From positions 1,054,001 to 1,118,000 of the forward strand of contig NZ_CP092364.2 of assembly GCF_022370755.2 (NCBI RefSeq): a stretch of 64,000 nt of DNA. The letters are read 5' to 3'. A model generated the notes under the pieces. It saw only the letters and a list, made by a program, of their open reading frames with translations. It did not search any database and was not told where the DNA came from. The position numbers and the translations under genes were made by a program. Shown here in pieces: positions 8,355-17,641 of this stretch (position 1 is the first letter of the stretch; every line of letters starts with the position of its first letter). The DNA comes from Mycolicibacterium goodii (GTDB lineage: Bacteria > Actinomycetota > Actinomycetes > Mycobacteriales > Mycobacteriaceae).

Positions 8355-9068
8355 TCAGTGCAGGATTGCCGAGAGTTCGCGTGCGGCCCGCACCACCGCG
8401 TCCTTGCCCCCGAGGACGACGTCCTCGCGGTGCGAGATGAGGTTGATGCAGGTGGGTGGTGACGGCGGGCGCCGCCGCACCGGGACGGCCAGGCCGTACG
8501 TGTTCGGTTCGATCTCGCCGTGGGTGATCACCCAGCCTTGTTCGCGGGTCTGACGGACCAGGTCGCGTTCGCCGGGCCGCGGCGGCATGCTGGACAGGAG
8601 TGCGACGCCTGCCGCACCGCGGTCCAGGGGGTGCCGGCTGCCCTCATGGAACGAGAGTTGGTAGTAGACCTGAGTCGGAACGATCACTGCGATCGCGACC
8701 TGCTGATCGCCCTCGGCGACGAGCAGTGAAACGGTGGTACCGAGCTCGTCGGCCAGTGCCCGCAGGGTGGGGATGGCCAGTTGGCGCACGTTGTTGTCGA
8801 ACGACGAGCCGAGCACCGCGAGCGCTGCCGCTGGCCGGTAGCGACCGTCTTCTCCCTTTGCCACATAACGGAATTGACTCAGCGTGGCCAGTAGCCGGTA
8901 GGCGATGGTCCGGTGGGCGCCGAGGTGGTCGGCGACCTGCTGGACGGTGAGCCCGCCCGGGGCGTCGGCGATGGCCTGCAGGGCGGTCAGGCCGCGCGCC
9001 AACGTCTGTGAGCCGGGGGCGCCATCGGCTCGTGCGCGCGCTGCCGACTGTGCTGTGTTGGCAGGCAT
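8355..9068 (-). CDS. IclR family transcriptional regulator
   Basis: The 237-residue protein has an N-terminal winged helix (LARGLTALQAIADAPGGLTVQQVADHLGAHRTIAYRLLATL, about residues 23-63) and a C-terminal ligand-binding domain with VSLLVAEGDQQVAIAVI. IclR proteins sense small aromatic or aliphatic acids and often sit divergent to meta-cleavage genes, as MhpR does next to mhp genes. Here it is divergent to a hydrolase-mhpA-mhpB operon and cotranscribed with a KstD-like gene, so it is the likely specific regulator of both. The start has a perfect AAGGAGG site seven bases upstream. Confidence 0.88.
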   Translation of the reverse strand: MPANTAQSAARARADGAPGSQTLARGLTALQAIADAPGGLTVQQVADHLGAHRTIAYRLLATLSQFRYVAKGEDGRYRPAAALAVLGSSFDNNVRQLAIPTLRALADELGTTVSLLVAEGDQQVAIAVIVPTQVYYQLSFHEGSRHPLDRGAAGVALLSSMPPRPGERDLVRQTREQGWVITHGEIEPNTYGLAVPVRRRPPSPPTCINLISHREDVVLGGKDAVVRAARELSAILH

Positions 9069-9162
9069 CGCGTCGCCTCCTTGACAGATAGAACCGCGAG
9101 AGTGATGCTCTGATAATAATGCACTCGAATGTGCGATATCTGAGTAAAGTGCTTACAAAAAA

Positions 9163-9179
9163 AGAGAATAAGATTCTCT
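9163..9179. promoter_or_regulatory. Regulon palindrome B
   Basis: AGAGAAT-AAG-ATTCTCT, a perfect 7-3-7 inverted repeat, is in the divergent region between the IclR gene (start 9068) and the hydrolase operon (start 9199). The internal TAAGAT at 9169-9174 is a good -10 hexamer, giving a transcript start near 9181 and an 18-base leader containing the AGGAGAGG ribosome site. Confidence 0.7.
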
Positions 9180-9198
9180 GGTCGTCAGGAGAGGGACC

Positions 9199-10107
9199 AT
9201 GACAAGCACGGCCACGGTCGGCACCGCGTCGGCCGTCGAGTTCGAAAGCATCTGGAGCGACCTGCAAGGCGTCGCGTTCTCGCAGGGCTACCTCGACGTT
9301 CCCTTGGACGACAAGACGATCCGCACGCGGTACCTGCATGCCGGTCACCCGCAGTCACCCGCCCTGGTGTTCCTGCACGGCTCGGGCGGACACGCCGAGG
9401 CTTACGTCCGCAATCTCGCAGCCCACGCCGAGCACTTCTCGACCTGGTCGATCGACATGCTCGGGCACGGCTACACCGACAAACCCGGCCACCCGCTGGA
9501 GGTCGCCCACTACGTCGACCACCTCATCGCCTTCCTCGACGCCATCGGCGCGCAGCGCGCCCACGTCTCGGGCGAGTCGCTGGGCGGTTGGGTCGCGGCC
9601 CGCGCCGCGGTCGACCACCCCGACCGCGTCGACAAGCTCGTGCTCAACACCGCGGGCGGATCGCAGGCCGACCCCGAGGTGATGAAGCGCATCGTCACGC
9701 TGTCGATGGCGGCCGTCGAGAACCCGACGTGGGAGACCGTGCAGGCGCGCATCAAGTGGCTCATGGCCGACAAGAGCAAGGATTACGACGACATCGTCGC
9801 CAGCCGCCAACGCGTGTACCGCCAGCCGGGTTTCGTCGCCGCGATGAGTGACATCATGGCGCTGCAGGACCCCGGGATCCGGGCCCGGAACCTGTTGGGG
9901 GAGAGGGAATACGGCTCGATCGCCGCCCCCACACTGGTGGTGTGGACCAGCGACGATCCCACGGCCGACGTCGCCGAGGGGCGACGCATCGCCTCGATGA
10001 TCCCCGGCGCCAGGTTCGAGCTGATGCCCGGATGCGGACACTGGCCGCAGTACGAGGATCCGGTGACGTTCAACCAGTTGCACGTCGACTTCCTGCTCGG
10101 ACGGTGA
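9199..10107 (+). CDS. Alpha/beta hydrolase, meta-cleavage product (MhpC/HsaD-like)
   Basis: The 302-residue protein has the alpha/beta hydrolase triad: nucleophile Ser in SGESLGGW near residue 124, Asp in WTSDDPTA near 252 and His in GCGHWPQYE near 281, with the oxyanion motif [11 protein letters not shown] near 53. Enzymes of this type split the C-C bond of 2-hydroxy-6-oxo-dienoates produced by extradiol dioxygenases. The next two genes encode the hydroxylase and the dioxygenase, so the three form a complete ring-opening set. An AGGAGAGG site precedes the ATG. A carboxylesterase role cannot be excluded from motifs alone. Confidence 0.82.
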   Translation: MTSTATVGTASAVEFESIWSDLQGVAFSQGYLDVPLDDKTIRTRYLHAGHPQSPALVFLHGSGGHAEAYVRNLAAHAEHFSTWSIDMLGHGYTDKPGHPLEVAHYVDHLIAFLDAIGAQRAHVSGESLGGWVAARAAVDHPDRVDKLVLNTAGGSQADPEVMKRIVTLSMAAVENPTWETVQARIKWLMADKSKDYDDIVASRQRVYRQPGFVAAMSDIMALQDPGIRARNLLGEREYGSIAAPTLVVWTSDDPTADVAEGRRIASMIPGARFELMPGCGHWPQYEDPVTFNQLHVDFLLGR

Positions 10108-10111
10108 CGCC

Positions 10112-11809
10112 GTGACGAGCAGCCCGGTCGACAGCCGGGTCGACGTCGTGATCGTCGGGGCCGGGCCGGTCGGCCTGACCCTGGCGAACATCCTTGGTGC
10201 ACAGGGTGTGCGGACACTGATCGTCGAGGAGCGCGAAACCCTCATCGACTATCCGCGCGGGGTCGGTCTCGACGACGAATCGTTGCGCACGTTCCAGTCG
10301 ATCGGTCTGGTCGAGGCCATCCTGCCGCACACCGTGCCCAACCAGATCCTGCGTTTCTATGACGGCAATCGCAGGCTGCTCGCCGAGATGGCACCCCCGG
10401 ACGCGCGGTTCGGCTGGCCGATGCGCAACGGGTTCGTCCAGCCCATGGTCGACGCCGAGCTGCTTGCCGGACTGAACCGTTTCGACCACGTCGAGGTGGC
10501 GTGGGGCCTGCGCATGGAGACCATCACCGAGGACGCCGACGGCGTCACCGTCGAGGTGTCCGGACCTGACGGACCGGTCTCGCTGCGCGCGCAGTACGTC
10601 GTCGGCTGCGACGGTGGGCGCAGCGCCACGCGCCATCTCATGGGCGTGTCGTTCGACGGCACGACGTCGCCCACCCGGTGGGTGGTCATCGATCTCGCCA
10701 ACGATCCGCTCGGACATCCCAACAGCGAGGTCGGTGCCGATCCGCGGCGCCCGTACGCGTCGATTTCGATCGCGCACGGAATCCGCCGTTTCGAGTTCAT
10801 GATCCACGCCGACGAGACCGACGCGCAGGCCGAGGATCCGGAGTTCGTCGCCGAACTGCTCAAACCGTTCGTCCCGCATCCCGACAAGGTCGATGTCATC
10901 CGCCGCCGGGTCTACACCCACCACTCCCGGATCGCGGGAACGTTCCGCAAGGGCCGCATGTTGCTGGCCGGCGACGCCGCCCACCTCATGCCGGTGTGGC
11001 AGGGCCAGGGCTACAACAGCGGAATCCGCGATGCGTTCAACCTCGGGTGGAAGCTCGCCGCAGTGGTCAAGGGGCAGGCCGGCGACGCGCTGCTCGACAC
11101 CTACGACGTCGAGCGGCGCAAGCACGCACGCGCCATGATCGACCTGTCCACCATGGTGGGCCGGGTCATCTCGCCGACCAACCGCAGGGTTGCCGCCCTG
11201 CGCGACAAATTGATCCGCGGCGCCTCGATCGTGCCGACGCTCAAACGCTACGTGCTGGAGATGCGGTTCAAACCGATGCCGCGCTACCACGAGGGCGCGG
11301 TGTACCACGCGAAACCGCCCACGCCCGCATCGCCCGTGGGCACGTTGTTCGTCCAACCGCGCGTCGACACCCGCGAGCAGAACAATGTGCTGCTCGACGA
11401 CGTCATCGGCGCCGGCTTCGCGGTGCTGTGCTGGAACAACAACCCGCGCACGCTGCTGGGCGAGCAGGCCTTCACCCGCTGGAAGGCACTGGGCGCGGCG
11501 TTCATCGCCGCCCGGCCGTTTACCCAGTTGCACTGGACCGGCGACGACGATCCCGACGTCGTGATCGTGGGCGATCGCACCGGCGCGCTCAAGGGTTTCT
11601 TCGACGCCCACACCGAGTCGGTCGTGGTGCTGCGGCCGGACCGCTGCATCGCCGGAGCCGACATCGCCCAGCGCGCACCCGAATTGAGCACCGCACTGTT
11701 CGGCATCTTGCATCTGAGACAGGGAGGTGAAAACGGTGCCAGTAGCCCTGTGCTGTATGTCCCACAGCCCACTGCTGAATCTTCCGGGACCGTCGGCCGA
11801 ACTCCTTGA
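10112..11809 (+). CDS. mhpA: FAD aromatic hydroxylase, MhpA-like
   Basis: A 565-residue class A flavoprotein monooxygenase. It has the dinucleotide motif [15 protein letters not shown] near residue 12, the DG motif [11 protein letters not shown] near 167 and the GD motif [21 protein letters not shown] near 287. MhpA converts 3-(3-hydroxyphenyl)propionate to the 2,3-dihydroxy compound with NADH and O2, and the adjacent MhpB-like gene supports an equivalent reaction here. The C-terminus runs 74 bases into the dioxygenase gene in another frame, a large overlap. The real aromatic substrate may be bigger than phenylpropionate given the neighbours. Confidence 0.85.
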   Translation: MTSSPVDSRVDVVIVGAGPVGLTLANILGAQGVRTLIVEERETLIDYPRGVGLDDESLRTFQSIGLVEAILPHTVPNQILRFYDGNRRLLAEMAPPDARFGWPMRNGFVQPMVDAELLAGLNRFDHVEVAWGLRMETITEDADGVTVEVSGPDGPVSLRAQYVVGCDGGRSATRHLMGVSFDGTTSPTRWVVIDLANDPLGHPNSEVGADPRRPYASISIAHGIRRFEFMIHADETDAQAEDPEFVAELLKPFVPHPDKVDVIRRRVYTHHSRIAGTFRKGRMLLAGDAAHLMPVWQGQGYNSGIRDAFNLGWKLAAVVKGQAGDALLDTYDVERRKHARAMIDLSTMVGRVISPTNRRVAALRDKLIRGASIVPTLKRYVLEMRFKPMPRYHEGAVYHAKPPTPASPVGTLFVQPRVDTREQNNVLLDDVIGAGFAVLCWNNNPRTLLGEQAFTRWKALGAAFIAARPFTQLHWTGDDDPDVVIVGDRTGALKGFFDAHTESVVVLRPDRCIAGADIAQRAPELSTALFGILHLRQGGENGASSPVLYVPQPTAESSGTVGRTP

Positions 11810-12677
11810 CGAGATCACCGGCGCGCTCGCCGGAGCCAGGAGGTTCGTCGAGCGTTTCGATCCCGAACTGGTCGTGACGTTCTCGCCGGACCACTACAAC
11901 GGGTTCTTCTACCGGCTCATGCCGCCGTTCTGCATCGGCACCGCGGCCGCAGGCGTCGGGGACTACGGCACATACGAGGGCCCGCTGCCCGTCGACGCCG
12001 ACATCGCCAACGCGTGCGCGGAGGCGCTGTGGGAGTCCGGCGTCGACACCGCGATCTCGACGGCCATGGACGTCGACCACGGCACCGTGCAACCGCTGCA
12101 GGAACTCTTCGGCGACGCGACCGCGCGCCCGGTGGTGCCCATCTTCATCAACTCGGTGGCCACGCCGCTCGGACCGCTGTCGCGGTCGCGCGCCCTCGGC
12201 ACGGCCGTCGGGAAGTTCCTGGCAACCCTCGACAAACGTGTCCTGGTGCTGGGATCCGGTGGGCTGTCGCACGATCCGCCAGTGCCGACCCTGGCCACCG
12301 CGCCACGTGCGGCACTCGACCGGATCGTGCACGGGGTTCCCATGACGCCCGAACAGCGCACGGCCCGACAGAAGGGGGTGATCAAGGCCGCGCACGATTT
12401 CGCACACGGACAGAGCCCGCTGCGCTCACTCAACCCGCACTGGGACCACAGTCTGCTGGAGATCTTCGACGAAGGAAGACTGTCCGAACTCGACGGTTGG
12501 ACCAACGCGTTCATCGCGGGCGAGGGCGGCAACTCCGCACACGAGATCCGAACCTGGGTCGCGGCGTTCGCGGCGCTGGCCGCGCAGGGTCCGTACCGGA
12601 CCGACAACCACTTCTACCGGGCGGCGCCGGAATTGATCGCAGGCTTCGCAATCAGGACGGCGGTACCGAGCACATGA
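11736..12677 (+). CDS. mhpB: Class III extradiol dioxygenase, MhpB-like
   Basis: With the GTG start at 11736, preceded by GGGAGG, the protein has 313 residues, nearly the same as E. coli MhpB (2,3-dihydroxyphenylpropionate 1,2-dioxygenase). It shows the metal and active-site histidines of LigB-type enzymes: CCMSHSPLL at the N-terminus, [12 protein letters not shown] near 50, [10 protein letters not shown] near 113 and [10 protein letters not shown] near 177. It should open a catechol ring next to a side chain using Fe(II) and O2, giving the substrate for the hydrolase at 9199. The start lies inside the hydroxylase gene and the stop overlaps the next ATG. Confidence 0.89.
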   Translation: MPVALCCMSHSPLLNLPGPSAELLDEITGALAGARRFVERFDPELVVTFSPDHYNGFFYRLMPPFCIGTAAAGVGDYGTYEGPLPVDADIANACAEALWESGVDTAISTAMDVDHGTVQPLQELFGDATARPVVPIFINSVATPLGPLSRSRALGTAVGKFLATLDKRVLVLGSGGLSHDPPVPTLATAPRAALDRIVHGVPMTPEQRTARQKGVIKAAHDFAHGQSPLRSLNPHWDHSLLEIFDEGRLSELDGWTNAFIAGEGGNSAHEIRTWVAAFAALAAQGPYRTDNHFYRAAPELIAGFAIRTAVPST

Positions 12678-14431
12678 CATCCGAGCCACAGACCGAACGC
12701 TTCGACCACACCGTCGATCTGCTCATCGTCGGCTCCGGCGGTGGCGGTATGACGGCCGCGCTGGCCGCCGACGCATCGGGTCTGGACACCCTGGTGGTCG
12801 AGAAATCACCCCAGTTCGGTGGTTCCACGGCACTGTCCGGCGGCGGCATCTGGGTGCCGGGCGCACCCGCGCAGCGCCGCGAGGGCCACATGCCCTCACC
12901 CGACGGGGTGTTCGAGTACCTCAAGCAGATCACCGGCGGCCTGGTCAGCGACGCACGCTTGCGCCAGTACGTCGACGCCGCGCCCGAGATGATGGATTTC
13001 CTTGAGCGCACGAGCAACTGGATGGAGTTCGTGTGGAAACCCGGCTATGCCGACTACTACCCGGAACTTCCCGGTGGCTCTCCACTGGGCAGCACCATCA
13101 ACGTCCCCGCGATCGACCTGCGCGAGCTCGGTGACGAGGAACGTGACCTGCTGACCCCACTGGCCCTGGCACCCAAGGGTATCTGGTTCGCCCCGAAGGA
13201 TCTGCGGCTCTTCTACCAGATCCGGCAGAATTGGCGCGGCAAGGCCGTGCTGTTCAAGCTGATCTGGCGGATGTTCCGGGCGCGGGTGTTCGGTGACCGG
13301 ATGGCGGCCATCGGCCAGTCATTGGCCGCGCGCCTGCGCCTGGCGCTCAAGGAGCAGGGCATCCCGCTGTGGCTGAACTCGCCGATGACCGAATTGATCA
13401 CCGCAGACGACGGTGCGGTGATCGGCGCGGTTGTCGAGCGTGACGGCACCCCGATGCGCATCGGCGCCCGCCGCGGCGTGATCCTGGCCTCGGGAGGGTT
13501 CGACCACGACATGGCCTGGCGCAGGCAGTACCTGCCGCTGCTGGAGAAGGACTGGAGCTTCGGCAACCCCACGGCCACGGGTGACGGCATCCGTGCGGGT
13601 GAAAAGGTGGGTGGGGCAACCGATCTGCTCGACGAGGCGTGGTGGTTCCCGGCGATCTGCTGGCCCGACGGGCGGCTTCAGTTCATGCTCAACGAGCGCA
13701 TGATGCCGTCGCAGTTCGTGGTCAACGGCGACGGCAGGCGCTTCATCAACGAGGCCGCGCCGTACATGGACTTCGCCCACGCCATGATCGAGGGACAGCA
13801 ATCCGGTGTCACGCACATTCCGTGCTGGCTGATCACCGACATCGACTCGTTCCACCGCTACGTCGTCGCGGGTCACCTGCCGATCCCCAAGATCCCTTTC
13901 GCGCCGGTGCCCACCGGCCGCAAGGTCCCGCAGGCCTGGCTGGACTCCGGTGTGGTACAGGAGGGGACGAGTTGGGAGGAACTGGCTGCCAGGATCGGAG
14001 TGCCGCCGGAAAACCTGCGCGCCACGGCCGAGCGGTTCAACCAACTCGCGCGCGCCGGTCACGACGACGACTTCAACCGCGGCGACAGCGTCTACGACAA
14101 CTACTACGGCGATCCGACGCTGCCGAACCCGAATCTCCGCCCGCTGGGCAAGCCACCGTACTACGCATTCCAGATCATCCTCGGGGATCTTGGCACGTCG
14201 GGAGGCCTGCGCACCGACGAATTCGCCCGGGTGCTGCGTTCCGACGAGACCGTGATCAACGGCCTCTACGCGGTCGGCAACACCTCGGCCGCGGTGATGG
14301 GGCGCAGCTACGCGGGGGCAGGCGCCACCATCGGCCCGGCCATGACGTTCGGCTACGTCGCGGCCAAACACGCTGCGGCGGCCAAACAGGCCACCAACCC
14401 CGACAACGCACTTCAGCACCGGATTTCCTAG
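12674..14431 (+). CDS. KstD-like FAD-dependent dehydrogenase
   Basis: The 585-residue protein has FAD motifs [17 protein letters not shown] near residue 16 and [21 protein letters not shown] near 43, [14 protein letters not shown] near 475, and [22 protein letters not shown] near 495. The last segment is characteristic of 3-oxosteroid delta1-dehydrogenases, where the PYYA Tyr and the following Gly polarise the ring ketone. It overlaps the dioxygenase stop as ATGA, so the two are cotranslated. A Delta1-dehydrogenation next to a ring ketone, possibly preparing a ring for aromatisation, is the best guess; the substrate need not be a steroid. Confidence 0.85.
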   Translation: MTSEPQTERFDHTVDLLIVGSGGGGMTAALAADASGLDTLVVEKSPQFGGSTALSGGGIWVPGAPAQRREGHMPSPDGVFEYLKQITGGLVSDARLRQYVDAAPEMMDFLERTSNWMEFVWKPGYADYYPELPGGSPLGSTINVPAIDLRELGDEERDLLTPLALAPKGIWFAPKDLRLFYQIRQNWRGKAVLFKLIWRMFRARVFGDRMAAIGQSLAARLRLALKEQGIPLWLNSPMTELITADDGAVIGAVVERDGTPMRIGARRGVILASGGFDHDMAWRRQYLPLLEKDWSFGNPTATGDGIRAGEKVGGATDLLDEAWWFPAICWPDGRLQFMLNERMMPSQFVVNGDGRRFINEAAPYMDFAHAMIEGQQSGVTHIPCWLITDIDSFHRYVVAGHLPIPKIPFAPVPTGRKVPQAWLDSGVVQEGTSWEELAARIGVPPENLRATAERFNQLARAGHDDDFNRGDSVYDNYYGDPTLPNPNLRPLGKPPYYAFQIILGDLGTSGGLRTDEFARVLRSDETVINGLYAVGNTSAAVMGRSYAGAGATIGPAMTFGYVAAKHAAAAKQATNPDNALQHRIS

Positions 14432-14445
14432 GAGGAAGCAAGAGT

Positions 14446-15756
14446 ATGAAGATTTCGCTGTTCTACGAGTTTCCGCTGCCCCGGCCGTGGTCGGAGGACG
14501 ACGAGCATCAGCTGTTCCAGCACGGCCTCGACGAGGTGGAACTCGCGGACAAGGCGGGCTTCTCCACGGTGTGGCTCACCGAGCACCACTTCCTCGAGGA
14601 GTACTGCCATTCCACGGCGCCCGAGATGTTCTTGGCCGCGGCCAGCCAGCGCACCGAGAACATCCGGCTGGGTTTCGGCGTTATGCACCTGCCACCGCCG
14701 ATCAACCATCCGGCCCGCATCGCCGAACGTGTCGCCACACTCGACCACCTGTCCAACGGCCGTGTCGAGTTCGGCACGGGCGAGGGCTCCTCGGTCGCCG
14801 AGCTCGGCGGGTTCAACATCGACCCGGCCGACAAGCGCGCGCAGTGGGAGGAGGCGCTCGAGGTCTCGATCCGATGCATGGTCGAGGAGCCGTTCAGCGG
14901 GTTCAAGGGCGAGCACGTGGAAATGCCCGCCCGCAACGTGATCCCGAAGCCCCTGCAGAAGCCGCACCCGCCGGTGTGGGTGGCGTGCACGCGCCCGTCG
15001 TCGGTGCAGATGGCCGCCCGGAAGGCCATCGGCGCACTAAGTTTCGCCTACACGGGCCCCGAGGCGCTCAAGGAACGTGTGGCCGGCTACTACAGGGAGT
15101 TCGAGGAGCAGGGTGCACCCGTCACGCCCGCCATCAACCCCAACATCCTCGCGATCGGCGGCGACCTGTCGATGATGGTGGCCCGCACCGACGAGGAAGC
15201 GCTCAAGCGGCTCGGCATCGGCGGAGGCTTCTTCTCGTTCGGCATCATGCACTACTACCTGACCGGTATGCACACGCCGGGCCGCACCAAGGTGTGGGAG
15301 CGTTACGAGCAGGCGGTCGCCGACGATCCGACGCTCGCCTACGGGCCAGGCCGCGGTGCGATCGGTTCACCGGAGACCGTGCGTGAGTTCCTGCGCGGCT
15401 ACGAGGCCAGCGGGGTCGACGAGATCATCCTGCTGCTCAATCCGCGCAGCCACGAGGGCACCATGGAGTCCATCGAGATCATGGGCAGCCAGATCCTGCC
15501 CGAGTTCATCGAGCGCGACGAGAAGGCCGTCAAGGACAAGGCCAAACGTCTGGAGCCGGTGATCGAAAAGGTGGAGGCGCGCAGGCAGGCCTCGGACGCG
15601 CCGTTGTTCGACGAGACATACGCGTTCGGCGGCCTGCCCACCGGGCGCGGTGGCAAGTTCACCGCGGGCGAGATCCCCGAGGCCATGGCCGAGATCAACG
15701 AGGGCCGTGTCATGGCCGCGGAGGCCGAGAAGTCGGCGCGAGAGTCCGCCGGCTGA
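14446..15756 (+). CDS. Luciferase-like (LLM) flavin oxidoreductase
   Basis: The 436-residue TIM-barrel protein has the bacterial-luciferase signatures WLTEHHFLEEYCHSTAPEMFLAAAS near residue 42, IRLGFGVMHLPPPINHPARIAERVATLDHLSNGRVEFGTGEGSS near 71-116 and PPVWVACTRPSSVQ near 176. Members are two-component monooxygenases using reduced FMN, or F420-dependent. It is longer than the usual 300-350 residues because of a charged C-terminal tail of about 70 residues. AGGAGG lies 8-13 bases upstream of the ATG. A Baeyer-Villiger-type oxygen insertion into a ring ketone would fit the neighbours but is inference. Confidence 0.82.
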   Translation: MKISLFYEFPLPRPWSEDDEHQLFQHGLDEVELADKAGFSTVWLTEHHFLEEYCHSTAPEMFLAAASQRTENIRLGFGVMHLPPPINHPARIAERVATLDHLSNGRVEFGTGEGSSVAELGGFNIDPADKRAQWEEALEVSIRCMVEEPFSGFKGEHVEMPARNVIPKPLQKPHPPVWVACTRPSSVQMAARKAIGALSFAYTGPEALKERVAGYYREFEEQGAPVTPAINPNILAIGGDLSMMVARTDEEALKRLGIGGGFFSFGIMHYYLTGMHTPGRTKVWERYEQAVADDPTLAYGPGRGAIGSPETVREFLRGYEASGVDEIILLLNPRSHEGTMESIEIMGSQILPEFIERDEKAVKDKAKRLEPVIEKVEARRQASDAPLFDETYAFGGLPTGRGGKFTAGEIPEAMAEINEGRVMAAEAEKSARESAG

Positions 15757-15759
15757 GCA

Positions 15760-16605
15760 GTGGCCGCACTCGACACGCTGGTGCGCTACGACGGCAGGCA
15801 CGTCGTCGTCACCGGTTGCTCCTCGGGGATCGGCGCCGAGGTTGCCGCTCAACTGCGCGGTCTCGGAGCGCGCGTCACCGGGCTGGACCTGCGCGCACCG
15901 GCTTCTGGCACCGGATGCGACGCGTTCTGTGAAATGGATCTGGCCGACCCGGATTCCGTCGACGCGGCCGCCGCCGCGATCGACGGTCCGGTGCACGCGC
16001 TGTTCAACGTGGCCGGGGTGTCCTCGGGTATCGGCAACCCGCTGCTGGTGGTCCGGATCAACTTCCTGGGCACGCGACAGTTCACCGAGTTGCTGGTGGA
16101 CCGCATTGTCGATGGCGGGTCGATCACGTCGGTGTCGTCGTTGGCGGCGTCGTCGTACCACGAGAACCGCGCGGTGACAGCGGGTCTGGTGAACACCCGC
16201 TCGGTCGAGGAGGGGCTGCGGTGGTGCGCGGAGAATCCCGACGCGCTCGCCGACGGCGGCTACCGGCTGTCCAAGGAGGCGATCATCCTCTACGGCATGT
16301 CGAAGGCTGCCGAACTCGGTGCCCGAGGTATCCGAATCAACTGCACCGCGCCGGGTGTGACCGACACCCCGATCCTCGACCAGCTGCGGTCGGCATACGG
16401 CCAGCAGTACCTCGATTCGTTCACCACACCACTCGGCCGCAACTCCGAGCCCGAGGAACAGGCCGCACTACTGGTGTTCCTGGGCAGCGCCGCGGCCAGT
16501 TACGTGACCGGGCAGGTGATCTGGGCCGACGGCGGGATCATCGCGCAGCGTGAGACGACGCTGATCGAGTCCACCCGAGCCGGCGAACCCGCGAAGGAGT
16601 CGTGA
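15760..16605 (+). CDS. SDR, 3-alpha-hydroxysteroid/coniferyl alcohol dehydrogenase-like
   Basis: The 281-residue protein has VVVTGCSSGIGAEVA near residue 15, a VAGVSSG element near 84, a serine strand ITSVSSLAASS near 120 and the catalytic YRLSKEAI near 161. The long insertion between the Ser strand and the Tyr (about 45 residues) is typical of the 3-alpha-hydroxysteroid dehydrogenase/carbonyl reductase subgroup, which also holds coniferyl alcohol dehydrogenases. It starts with GTG 3 bases after the LLM stop, so it is in the same operon. It probably oxidises or reduces a ring hydroxyl. Confidence 0.83.
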   Translation: MAALDTLVRYDGRHVVVTGCSSGIGAEVAAQLRGLGARVTGLDLRAPASGTGCDAFCEMDLADPDSVDAAAAAIDGPVHALFNVAGVSSGIGNPLLVVRINFLGTRQFTELLVDRIVDGGSITSVSSLAASSYHENRAVTAGLVNTRSVEEGLRWCAENPDALADGGYRLSKEAIILYGMSKAAELGARGIRINCTAPGVTDTPILDQLRSAYGQQYLDSFTTPLGRNSEPEEQAALLVFLGSAAASYVTGQVIWADGGIIAQRETTLIESTRAGEPAKES

Positions 16606-16606
16606 A

Positions 16607-17605
16607 TTGCCCGCGAGTATGACGGATTTCCGCCGCGTCGCCGGCGACGTCTGCAACTGGGGCCGGTGGGGTGAGGCCGACGAACTCGGGACGCTGAACT
16701 TCATCACCGCCGACAAGGTCGCCGAGGCCGCGTCCCTGGTGAAGCAGGGCAAGGTGTTCGCCCTGGGTGCCGACTTCGGTTCGGCGGGCCCACAGGGCGC
16801 GTTCCAGTTCCGGCAGAACCCCACCCATGTGATGACCGTCGACGGCGGCGATGCCACCACGCTCGCCCGGTACGGTCCGCAGTGGCTGCGGAACTCCGTG
16901 GCGCATCAGGTCAGTGAGTTCTTCGTGGACAACCCGTTCCGGTTCAACGACGACATGATCGTCATGCCGCTGCAGGCCGCCACGCAGTGGGATGCACTGT
17001 CCCACGTGTACTACGAGGACCGGCTGTACAACGGCTTCCCGGCGGATTCGGTCACGAGTTTCGGCGCATACCACTGCGGTATCGACAAGGTCGACGTCAA
17101 GGGCATCACGAGCCGGGGGGTCCTGCTCGATGTCGTCCGTCACCGCGGAGCCGAGGTCTATCTGCAGCCCGGAAACCCGGTGACGCCAGAGGAACTCGAC
17201 GCGGTGGCCGCGGCGCAGGGAGTGCAGATCAGACGTGGGGACATCGTCGTCGTGCACACCGGATGGTGGACGCGCTTCCTGTCCACCGGTGACGGCGCCG
17301 AACCCGGCTCGGGTCTGGACTGGAGGTGCGCCTCGTGGCTGCACGACCACGAGGTCGCGGCCGTGGCCGCCGACAACCTGATGGTCGAGGATCCCGATCC
17401 GGCGTCGGGTGTGGACGGCACGTTTTTGCCGATGCACATGCTGTGCCTGCGGGACATGGGCCTCATGCTCGGCGAGTACTGGGATCTCACCGCGCTGTCG
17501 GCCGACTGCGCTGCCGACGGAGTGTACGAATTCCAGCTCATCGCACCGCCGTTGCGGGTCACCGGGGCCGTGGGGTCACCGGTCAACCCGGTCGCGATCA
17601 AGTGA
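16607..17605 (+). CDS. Cyclase-family metal hydrolase (kynurenine formamidase fold)
   Basis: The 332-residue protein belongs to the cyclase family, whose metal site is usually HxGTHxDxxxH. Here the equivalent segment near residue 124 reads LQAATQWDALSH, so both leading His positions are Gln while Asp and the last His remain. This Q-type variant is, to my recollection, common in one bacterial subfamily. Family members open lactam, lactone or formyl-amide bonds. I chose the TTG at 16607 because AAGGAG lies seven bases upstream; ATG at 16619 is the alternative. As last gene of the meta-cleavage operon it may hydrolyse a ring-opened or lactone intermediate. Confidence 0.78.
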   Translation: MPASMTDFRRVAGDVCNWGRWGEADELGTLNFITADKVAEAASLVKQGKVFALGADFGSAGPQGAFQFRQNPTHVMTVDGGDATTLARYGPQWLRNSVAHQVSEFFVDNPFRFNDDMIVMPLQAATQWDALSHVYYEDRLYNGFPADSVTSFGAYHCGIDKVDVKGITSRGVLLDVVRHRGAEVYLQPGNPVTPEELDAVAAAQGVQIRRGDIVVVHTGWWTRFLSTGDGAEPGSGLDWRCASWLHDHEVAAVAADNLMVEDPDPASGVDGTFLPMHMLCLRDMGLMLGEYWDLTALSADCAADGVYEFQLIAPPLRVTGAVGSPVNPVAIK

Positions 17606-17641
17606 AACGGACTTGTCGTACCCCTCTGCGATGATGGGTTC

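Noticed and set aside
9117..9134. GCAC...GTGC repeat upstream of the IclR gene as the IclR operator.
   Set aside because: Arms are only four bases with mismatched centre; too weak to list as a feature.
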